Positions 55,418-64,000 of a stretch of 64,000 bases of DNA are shown in pieces. How positions within the stretch are numbered: the first letter of the stretch is position 1; each line of letters opens with the position of its first letter. The notes under the pieces are model-generated. The model worked only from the letters and a program-made list of their open reading frames with translations, did not search any database and was not told where the DNA came from. Source of the stretch: Cycas panzhihuaensis (taxonomy: Eukaryota; Cycadophyta); contig CM041465.1 of assembly GCA_023213395.1 (NCBI GenBank), forward strand, positions 234,491,741-234,555,740, given 5' to 3'. The position numbers and the translations under genes were made by a program.

Positions 55418-58400
55418 TGGAAGCATGCCTCTGGGGGATCACTAAAGATAAGGATATTAAGCCTATACTATCACTATGCCAGGGGCTTAAATGTCCTCAA
55501 AGGTAGGGGATAAGTCACCTACAAAGGGCATCTATATGTCAGAACGTAGGTACAAAGACTTACAAATAGTGCACAAGACTTCCCTTTTCAGCAAGCATCT
55601 TCTCGGGTTTGAGTTAGGCAAGGGCGTTCTCAGTTTACCAAGTACCTTAAAGAAGGACTCTCCTGTCTTTATGGGATAAGGAAGGAGAGAAAGATTCAAG
55701 GCCCTCTTTTAGGGAAGAGGCAAAGGAGAAAAGGTAGGCCCTAATAGGATAGGAGCCTACAGAATAGGTGAGAGGAGTGATTGGTTGGAAGATACGAAGG
55801 AGATTTAGTATGCAAAAACTAAATCTAAGAAACAAGATTAATAGTGTATTTTGCTAACCTAAAGGGTATGCCTTTAGGGTTTAGGTTAAACAAAGTAAGT
55901 TGACTAACTATATTAAGGGCTTTGGGTAGTATTTAAATCTTGTTTAAAGAGCAAGATAGTATGGAGATACAAGGTATCAATGCCAAATGAATATAGCTTA
56001 ATAAGAATTCTCTCTCTCTCTCTCTCTCTCCTTTTATCCTCTCTCTCTTTTATCCTTGTCAATGAAAGATTAAGTTAAAGGAGGAGGGGGTGAAAGGAAG
56101 AGAAAGTACATAAATGACCTATGAAAACTTTCCTAGAAATACATGGCAGAAGGATAACTATCAAAACCAAAGTTCACTTCCCTAATCCTACCCTTATACT
56201 TGTGCCTACAAATATAATGTAAAAAGGGGGGTGTAACAAGGAAAAGAAAACACTTCTATGGGTTTGTCACTTTTTCCTTTAAGGGGATGAATAAGAGATG
56301 CATTTGTTCAAGTTACCCTTTTATGCTTATGAAAGTGGAAAGGGGAGACAAGGTCTATACACACTAATGTAGAAAGGGAGTGCAAATATAAATGTGCTTC
56401 TTTTAGCTTTTCCTTTGATGAATGCAGGTAAACAAGCAAATGATTGCAAGCTACATTCAAATATAACCAATTTCCTTTTAGGAGTAAGAGGGGAGAAGCA
56501 AAGAATAAGGAGGAAGAGGAAAGTTAGAAGGGGTGTAGCTAGAAATGAGTCAATCGATGGAGTGCTTCTCTTTTCCCTTCTTTATCTTCCTTTCAACAAT
56601 CACCTTTTGCTCTAAGCCATGATTGGTGTTGTAGATGAAACCATAGGTGGGGCTTCCTTACCTTCCTTGAAATGTATTATGAAGGAGTAAAGAACTTTAA
56701 AGCAAAGCTTCAAAGGAAAATAAATATAAATGAAATAAATGTACCTTTTAGTTTGCAACACAATCTTCCTTACTCAAGATAGGTGGTGTTTCTAGATGAG
56801 TAAACCCTTCCAACAATAAGCAATAACGTGCATGTGCATGTATATGTAGATGTGTGTATGTATGCTCCATTAAATGAAGTTCAAACTTACTTAATATTTG
56901 AATGAAAGAAATAATTCACTTTACAACTTTTCTTATATGCCAAAATATTTCTAATTACTTCTAAGGGAAACAAAATGGGGGTTTTGAAGGTAAGAGAAAG
57001 GAGAGCCTCTAAATGGATAACTCCCCTAACTAAACTACTTCCTACATGCTTAGATACTCCATTAATGGTTAGAAGAGGATTGGGAGCTCCAAGTAAACAA
57101 AAATAGAGACAACTTATAGAAAGTATAAGAAGTTATAAAAGCTATAAAAAGCATAAATGCTGCAAAAGTCACAATGTTGTAACTTTTACAAGATATATAA
57201 GAAAAATATAGATCTCATAAAATAACAAAGCATGCAAGGAAATTTGTTTCTAAACGACATATATGAAGGCTAATCACAAGCATTCCAAGGGCTGTAAACC
57301 CTACAATTAGTGGAGGCCCTTACCCAAGAGGGGTTTCTTGGTTTATAGGATGGACACATAGTAGGAAACTAAGAGAGGTAGGGGGCTGCCCTAGAGGATA
57401 TGGTCGTAGGAGTCAAAACTCCAACCATGAACTTCTCTTATCCCTCTCAAGAGAGTCCCACAGTCCACCTAGTTGTGCCCAAAGAAAACCCAAGGGATAT
57501 GGAAGTGTAACCTAAGGAGAAAGGAAGGGTTTGCCTTCCTTTTGACACCTAGAAGAGAAACAAATATACATAAAACTTGTAATAAATAGAGTTATTAACC
57601 AATCACACTTGCTAAAGGAAAGGAACAACAAGAAATAAACTTATTTGTAGCCACAAAACTAGAGTAAAATGAAGGTTTACCTCATATGAAAATGAAAAGG
57701 GATGAGGATCCTGCTTGCTAGGTGAAGAAGAGCTCCTTTTAGAGGTGAGAAGGAGGCTCAAAACCTTGCAAAACTTGCTACTGCTACTAGAGTGAGAACC
57801 ATGGAGGAAAGATCTACTAGAGGAGGTCTAGTTCAGACTTGTGTTCTAGGGTTTTGCCCTCAGAGAAGAGGAGAATAGGAAGAGAGATCAAAAGTGTACG
57901 TAGGAGGAATTTTTTCCCTTTTCACGAGAGTTAAGAGAGGTAAAATGAACTTAGATTTAGAATTTTATACCCAAATTAGGGTTTTTGAGCAATTAGGATT
58001 TTCTCTGAGTAGGAAACAACAATCTACCATGTGTCAGTTTCATAATAAATGCAAAACTAACTATTGCTAGGCCACGAAAGTCAATAGACAATCACCCCAT
58101 AGTAAACTTTGTAGTACCATGAAGTTTACCACAATACCATAAATATTGTCATGGTGTGAACAAAATACAAAGAAAAATAAAAAAGAAGCCTAGGGGACCC
58201 CTAAAAGAAGGGTCCTAGGGCCCAATAGAGAGATATGTTGGACTAGTAAGGCCTTTAGGGGACCTCTAAGCAGTGGCAGGGCCTCCTAAATATATAAAAT
58301 AAGGTAATAGAGGCCCCAGTGAGGAGTGTAAGATGTATACTAAGGTTATCAGGCTAGAATAATGTGTTAAGAATCATAGACAAGGCTAAATATAAGCAAA

Positions 58401-58692
58401 AAGTAGGCCATGGGGGCCCATGAGTACCTGAGAGTGCTAAGGAGGTGTCATAAGGGGTTGTGTGGTGCCATAAGACCATGGTATTGAGTCGTCATAGGCT
58501 AGATCGTAGTCACAAGCACAAAAATGGGCAGGTGAACAAAGCATCTCAACCATGTATATAACAATATCATACAAAATTCAACCATTAAGTATCTTATCAC
58601 ATCCTAAAGTAAATAAGGAGTAAGGATAGAGATGTATACTTGTGCCTACCTAAGAGGTGCTATCCATGTCCATTCTTGGTAGCCAGGAAATA
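55418..58692 (-). repeat. G1: 3.3-kb solo LTR related to the A/B family
   Basis: Begins TGGAAGCATGCCTC and ends AGCCAGGAAATA, with flanks AATGG and TATGA that may be a decayed 5-bp duplication. E LTR sequence continues on both sides (before 55418 and after 58692), so nothing but an LTR is inserted. Homology to the A and B LTRs shows in GGGGCTTCCTTACCTTCC (56650, compare 7302 and 17642), GTGTCAGTTTCATAATAAAT (58032) and GAGTCGTCATAGGCT (58487). The sequence also aligns with 60112-62956. Confidence 0.83.
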
Positions 58693-59055
58693 TATGAGCA
58701 TAGAGTATTTTTATATAGATGGATATCCTTTTAAAGAGATTCAAATAAATAGGTGTGACATGAAAAATAACCAAGTATTGAGAGAGTTATACCCCTTTTC
58801 ATGAAGTGTAAAATGTTTAGGATTCTTTCCTCATACTTACTCTTCCTAACAAATTCTTTCTCTTACAAACTCTATCATTCTGAAAGTCTTTCTTGTGGGG
58901 ATTTTTCTCATGAAATTCTCCCTCAAACCTTATCCCTATAAGGACTCCACCCTATGAAACTCTTCCCTACAACTTCTTCTTATAAAGTTTCTTCTTGCAA
59001 AACTTTAGTTTTTTGGTTGTAAAAATTATGAGATTTTATAAAAATTTAATTTACA
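58693..59055 (-). repeat. 5' LTR of element E, right part
   Basis: Resumes the E LTR after G1. It aligns with 33065-33410: CATGAAAAATAACCAAGTAT, then TTCTTCTTGCAAAACTT. The outer edge is at TTTACA (59050-59055). Confidence 0.82.
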
Positions 59056-60111
59056 ACCTAAAGGAAGATGAGTAGGGCGATAAAATCTACAAAGCATAAA
59101 TTCACAATAGGCCCTCAAGGTGATGGGTACCCAAGTAAAGGAGGGTACAAATATACTCCCCCCGTGGAGTGCTCATGTATCTTATATACATGGATATCAA
59201 GCAAATATAATTTGTTCCACTAGTCAAGAACTAAGGGTAATATATATATGTGTAGTGTTTAAGTATAGATCAAAACAAAAAGGAAGGTGCAATGCTAACT
59301 ACCAATAAAAATAGGAAAAAAATGATATAATCAAGAAGATGAGAGGTAGGTATATAACTATTAACAAGGAGTGTTGAATGAAACTAAGCTACCAAATGCT
59401 AAGATAAAATTAATATCACTATGCTAATATCCTCAAAATGACTAAACATCATACAAAAGCCTTCATTATAAGAGGGGGATGATCAAGCGTAAGTACTTTA
59501 AACTCCTACAAAATCTATGTGCCTAACCTATGGAATCTACAATCCCCCAAGGTATTGACCTATCCTAACCCTTCCAACTCTTACTCAACCTAATGTGATA
59601 GAATTAATCTAAGAGAGAAAAGAAAGGACAACCCAGAGTGAGAGGTCTAAAAGAATTAGGACCATAAGATAGATTCAGTCATAAATAAAACAATGGGGAC
59701 TCATTAATATCGATAATGACTCTCACACAAATGTAAGAGTGGTATGGAATTACCTATAACTAATTTCAACGAGCCCTAAGCTCTATGAGGGTGAAGAAAA
59801 AAGAGGTCACCACTCTCAATAAGAGTGATGATGTTTTCTCAACTATCCTCACCCCATGAATTAGTATGTGGTAAAGATAGGAACCTTCAACTATTTATTT
59901 AGAACACATATTAGAGACTCACATCTAAAGGTATAAGATAATCACTCTTAATCAATAATGACACCCAAGTAGAGAGAAAATTAGCCCCTTCTTTGGTGGA
60001 AAGAAGGACCCTATTACTAATAGGATTAAAGAAGTAGAGAAGCACACCCTTATTGCAACTACTATGCACTTTAGATTGTGTGAAAATAACAATAAATCTT
60101 AACTAACAAAA
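59056..60111. other. Unassigned flank between E and LTR G2
   Basis: This should be the sequence E was inserted into, or the interior of the element that owns G2. I see no LTR pair, coding domain or RNA gene in it. It is AT-rich with some purine-rich stretches (59600-59650). The base before 60112 gives no convincing primer site. Confidence 0.4.
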
Positions 60112-62956
60112 TGGAATCATACCTTTGGGGGGTCACTAAGGATAAGATCCCCTAAGACAACACTACAACTATGACAGGGGCTTAAGGGTCTCATGGGGAA
60201 GGATAGGTCACCCTCAAAGGGCATCCATGTATTATAATATAGGTTTGGGACCCACGAATAGCACTTAAGACTTTCCCCTTTGGGTAAGTACCTTATAGGA
60301 TCTCTACTAGGCAAGGGCATCCTTAGTTTATCGAGTAGCCTAAGGGAGAGCTCTCCTATCCTTACAGTGAAAGGGAGGAGAGGAAAGGCCCTCTTCTAGA
60401 GAGGAGGTGAGAGGAAAAGATGGTTCCTTATGAAGTAAGAACCTAGAAGTAAGAAGAAAGAAGTGGTTGGTTGAGGGGCAAGAGAAGATTTGGTATATGT
60501 AAGAACCAAATCTGAAGGATAAGATTATTAGAGAATTGTATTTGAGGTTACCTAAAGGGAATGCCTTTAGGGTTTGGTCTAAGTGTAAGGTTAGCTTAGT
60601 TATGCCAAGGGTTTAGATTGTGTCCTTTATTCTAACTATGAAATGAAGTGGTAAAAACCAAGGTATTGGCCTTGAAAAAGAATGTAAACAAATAGTAAGA
60701 CTCTCTTTTAACCTCACTCTCTTTTCCTTTATCTGAAGATGAATGATTTAAGGGAGGGGGTAAAAGAGAGAGGCAACATAAATGATTTAAGCAAGCCTTT
60801 TCTTTTGATGCAAAAAAGAAGATACTTTCAACTGAATTATGCTTTCCTAACTTTATCCTTATGTGCATGCATGCATGCAAAATGCAAAGAGGTAATGACA
60901 AGGAAAGGAAGGTTCTTTTATTGGTTTATCATTTTCTTTCCTAAAAAGAAATTGTACCTATTCACACCACTTTCTTATGTGCATGCAAACAAGGGAGAAA
61001 AGAAAGACCTTCATTATTTGCACACGGAAAGAGAGAAAGTGAAAGATAAGAATACAAGCGTAAAGGTATGCCCTTTACATCCCTTTCCTATGAGTGAAAA
61101 TATGCAAAAAGAAGGATATAACCTACATGCTAACATAAGTAGATTTCTTTTAGGTAAAAAGGAGAAGCAAAATAAGGGAGAGAAGAGTTTATAAGAGGTG
61201 CACTGGTGGGTGTGCCAGTTGGGAGGTGTCACATAGTTCTTCTTATATTTTCCCTTGTTCATAGCTTCATGTTCCAAGTCATGATGGGTGTTATGGATGA
61301 AGCCATGAGAGGGGCTCCCTTACCTTCTCCAAAGTATTTATAAAACAAATAAATATAAAAGAAAATTTAAAAAGGAAATCAAGAAAAGTATATGCACTAA
61401 GTAGAAATGTACCTCTTTGTTATGATGCAATCCTGCTTACCGGGGGAGAAGCCTTATCTTTCATACAAGTGATGCTTTCAAATAATAAATAAATATATAC
61501 ATATATGTAATGGTGTGTGCACCTTATCAAAGTGGAGATGAAGTTTACTTTATATCCCAAAAGGAAGGAATAAAATAATATGCTATTTTCCCTTTACACA
61601 CAATAATGTCTCATAAAAAATCTTTAGGAGAAAAGACAAGATTTGAGGGTGAAGAAGATGATAGCCTCATAATGGCTAGCTCCTATGAATGAGTCACCTC
61701 CTATACATATAGGTAGTACATAGGATGATTAGGTAGAAATCAAAAGATTCAAGCAACTTAGAATTAAAAGCTCACAAAAAAGTTTGTAAATGCTACAAAA
61801 ACTGTAAATGTTACAAAAGTTGCAAATGTTATAAAGTTTGCAAAACATGCAAAAGATGTAAATACCATAAAAGGAAGGGTAAATTATGGAGGTTATTGAT
61901 AAACAAGATATGTACTACCTTAATACAAATGTTGCAAGTGTTTCAAATGCTACAAACATGAAAGAGCATATGCCCCAATAGGATACCCTAACTCACGAAG
62001 TGGATATAGTGTAGGAAACCTTGAGAAGTAGGGTGCTGCCCTTGAGGATATGGCATTAGGAGTTATAACTCCAACCATTTATTCCTCTTGCCCTTCTCAA
62101 AAGTGTCCCAAACCTTTCCAACCACTAGCTAATAGGAACCTAAGGGTCTGAGGATAAGAACTAAGGAAAAGGGGAAGGTTTTTCCTTCCTTTTCCTATAA
62201 AAAAGTAGACCAAAGTATGTGCCAAAGCATGAAATGCAAGTTGCAGTTAATAAAATAAACTTATCCAAGAAAGAGCAACAAAAAAAGACCTACTTTTAGC
62301 TTTAAAAATTAGACAAACTAAGTGTTACCTCATAAACAAGACTAAGTAAGCTAGAAACCCTACTTTTAGGGTAAAGGAGGCCTCTTTTGAAGGGAGAAAG
62401 GAGCTTGAAACTTAAAAACCTTAATGTTGCCACTTGGATAAGTATAAGGAGAGCTGAATCCTACTAAGAAGGACCTAGTTTAGACACGTGAGTTAGGGTT
62501 TTACACTTACAAAACCTAGAACATAAGAAGGAGAGTGAGAGTATGTGAAGAGAGTTACTTTTCATTTATGAGGGAGACAAAACAAATTCAAAATTGGGTT
62601 TTATGTCCCAATTAGGATTTCATATGGATTAGGGTTCGATTTAGGTGGGGAAAGACTTTCTTCTACATGTCAGATTCATAATAAATGTGAATTTAGTAGT
62701 TATCTAGTCATAATAGTCTATGAACAGTCACCCCATGGTAAACTTTGTAATACTATAATTACTAATATGGTACTGCAAATATTATTATGGTGTAGGGAAA
62801 ACATGGGAGAAAATAAAAAAGGACCTAGGGAATCCCCCAAAAGATTAGTCCTAGAGTGTAAGAATAGGGTTTGCTAGACCAGTAAAGATCTTAAAGGACT
62901 CTAGGCAGTAGTGGGGCCTTCCAAGTATGTAAAATGGTGGATAAATAAGCCCCAAT
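60112..62956 (-). repeat. G2: long LTR of the A/B-related family, truncated by H
   Basis: Begins TGGAATCATACC and follows G1 throughout (TGACAGGGGCTTAAGGGTCT at 60173; GGGGCTCCCTTACCTTCTCC at 61312; TGTCAGATTCATAATAAATG near 62669). It stops at 62956 inside the segment that reads GAGGCCCCAGTGAGG in G1, where element H is inserted; about 400 bp of its outer end should lie beyond H. The 151-codon plus-strand frame 60739-61194 inside it has no recognisable domain. Confidence 0.78.
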
Positions 62957-63235
62957 TGTTAGGATTAGTAAATTGACAAGCATATCAAACCCTAATGGTG
63001 AGCAACAAAAGATGAAGTATGCACAGAATAGACACCATGTTGGAGAATTGGCCAAAACTCAATTATGAACAAGTAAGAGTACATACTTATAGTACAACCT
63101 CACCACTAGAGAAAGAACCCCATTGGACTACTTAGAGGTGGCACACATATCAAGGTGGCCCACAACTCTAATACAATATACAAAAGATAGAGAGAGTTTA
63201 CAAAGGGCTAATGGAATTGAGTATTACACCCAACA
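62957..63235 (-). repeat. 3' LTR of element H
   Basis: 279 bp. It aligns end to end with 27520-27799 and 31002-31281. It keeps the TG start that N has lost, and carries the shared block ACTACTTAGAGGTGGCACAC near 63128. Confidence 0.9.
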
Positions 63236-63288
63236 TTCCCCCCGTAATAGTCAATTACATAAATGTCGTCACTTCAATGATAAGCTCA

Positions 63289-63805
63289 AGTCTCCAAAAA
63301 TTCTTTGGATCAAAACCGCCGCATAATAGAAAGTCTTTAAGTCCATATGAAGTAGAGTCCATCTAGGAATGCATGGGTTATCACCGCAACCGCCAGCTTG
63401 GGTAGGAACTCCTCTCAGATATCGTGGAGAAATCAGAGCCGGCAAGAGTAGTCAGATAAGGTCCCACCCTTGCTCATATGGGAGTGCAAGGTGAAAATAT
63501 ATATAATAAGCACATGGCACATGGCACATGGCAAGAGTCTCCAAAAGTCTCATTGGATCATAAATGTCTTTGGATCATAAATATTGCTAAATCATAAACA
63601 CTGTTGCACCAAATAAAAAGCTGCTGAAGTCCATATGAAGAGGAGTCCATCTACCTAATGCATGGGTTATCACCACCAGAACCGCCAATTGGGTAGGAAC
63701 TCCCTTTGTATACGTGGAGCAACAGAGTCGGCAAGAGTAGCTGTATAAGGTCCCACCCCTTGCTCGTATGGGAGTGCAAGTAGGAAAATATATATGTATA
63801 AAGCA
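63289..63805. repeat. Tandem duplication inside element H
   Basis: Two unequal copies beginning GTCTCCAAAA (63289) and GTCTCCAAAA (63536). Each contains a TCCATATGAAG block, a GGGTTATCACC block, GTAGGAACTCC and GGTCCCACCC. A short CACATGG triplet repeat lies at the junction (63511-63531). N has a single copy. Confidence 0.8.
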
Positions 63806-64000
63806 CATGGCAAGCAAGAGTAGCTTCTAAAAGTGTGTCCTACCTCTTGCTCAATAGGACTAGCACTTCTTCGGCATCTAATGGCCGGAAATACAATGGC
63901 ACTATGGCCTCAAACATGCCACATGGGCTAAAAGGATGCCCCATTGGGCTAACAACTTGCCACCATGGGCAAAAATAACCAGCATTAGAAATTTTTACAT

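Larger units (their letters stand above)
19601..59055 (-). mobile_element. Element E: old Tekay/Del-like Ty3 element split by nested insertions
   Basis: Reconstructed from pieces in the same order and orientation: 3' LTR (19601-19834, 32507-33410), integrase (33620-34905, 48632-49500), RNase H and RT (49550-50917), protease (51564-51830), gag (52050-53250), tRNA-iMet-like primer site (about 53248-53262) and 5' LTR (53265-55417, 58693-59055). The far left part of the 3' LTR lies beyond A/B, outside the window. The integrase C-terminal motif VGDHIFL and the LALPP ending are typical of Tekay/Del chromoviruses. Both LTRs share long blocks, for example 32515-33410 with 54795-55417 plus 58700-59055. 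All frames are heavily broken, and E is the host of every other insertion between 19601 and 59055. Confidence 0.82.
62957..64000 (-). mobile_element. Element H: relative of N, cut by the window end
   Basis: The 3' LTR 62957-63235 starts TGTTAGGATTAG (intact TG) and ends ACACCCAACA, and matches both N LTRs. The polypurine complement TTCCCCCC follows at 63236. The interior to 64000 aligns with 27800-28310 of N but has a tandem duplication of about 250-270 bp (63289-63534 and 63535-63805). No coding sequence is reached before the window ends, so whether H carries retroviral genes or captured genes is not visible here. Confidence 0.83.

Noticed and set aside
60739-61194. 151-codon plus-strand frame
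   Set aside because: Inside LTR G2; it has no recognisable domain, and no equivalent open frame was found in the homologous G1 region.

Overview
This window is repeat-dense nuclear DNA of a flowering plant. The evidence is wall-to-wall LTR retrotransposons of plant Ty3 (Tat-like and Tekay/Del-like) and Copia lineages, tRNA-Asp- and tRNA-iMet-type primer sites, insertions nested inside insertions, and decay consistent with loss of methylated cytosines. I see no intact host gene, tRNA, rRNA or CRISPR array. The species cannot be named from the sequence. Every open frame longer than about 60 codons that I could interpret is either a piece of a broken retroelement polyprotein or noise inside an LTR.

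Layout, left to right. (1) 1-9223: element A, a Tat-like Ty3 element on the minus strand, cut by the window start, with its 5' LTR at 6650-9223. (2) 9224-19600: element B, a second copy of the same family in the same orientation (internal 9224-16878, 5' LTR 16879-19600). A and B lie head-to-tail. (3) 19601-59055: element E, an old Tekay/Del-like Ty3 element on the minus strand that has been split many times. Its 3' LTR survives as 19601-19834 plus 32507-33410, its pol/gag as 33411-34905 plus 48632-53264, and its 5' LTR as 53265-55417 plus 58693-59055.

Inserted in E are: B (and A with it); Copia element K (19835-32506); Copia element C (34906-48626, 5-bp target duplication GTTAT); a solo LTR in the RT-protease region (50918-51563); and a 3.3-kb solo LTR (G1, 55418-58692). 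C itself carries a probable solo LTR (36322-37144) and a fairly intact chromovirus-like Ty3 element D (38762-45496) in its integrase. K carries a small Copia-type element N (27520-31281) that has no recognisable retroviral genes. (4) 59056-60111 is unexplained flank. (5) 60112-62956 is a long LTR related to those of A/B. It is broken by element H, a relative of N, which runs from 62957 out of the window.

The most interesting content is in the cargo and at the junctions. N holds a fragment of a plant NADH-type glutamate synthase (NADH-GOGAT) gene plus at least two more coding-like stretches I cannot name. The neighbouring stretch 26659-26941 is a decayed first exon of a class I SAM-dependent methyltransferase gene. 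Element D is flanked by a 134-bp direct duplication of its target instead of the usual 4-6 bp, and the two flanks look about as diverged as D's LTRs. None of the elements looks able to move by itself. D is the least damaged, K and B are intermediate, and E and C are heavily broken.
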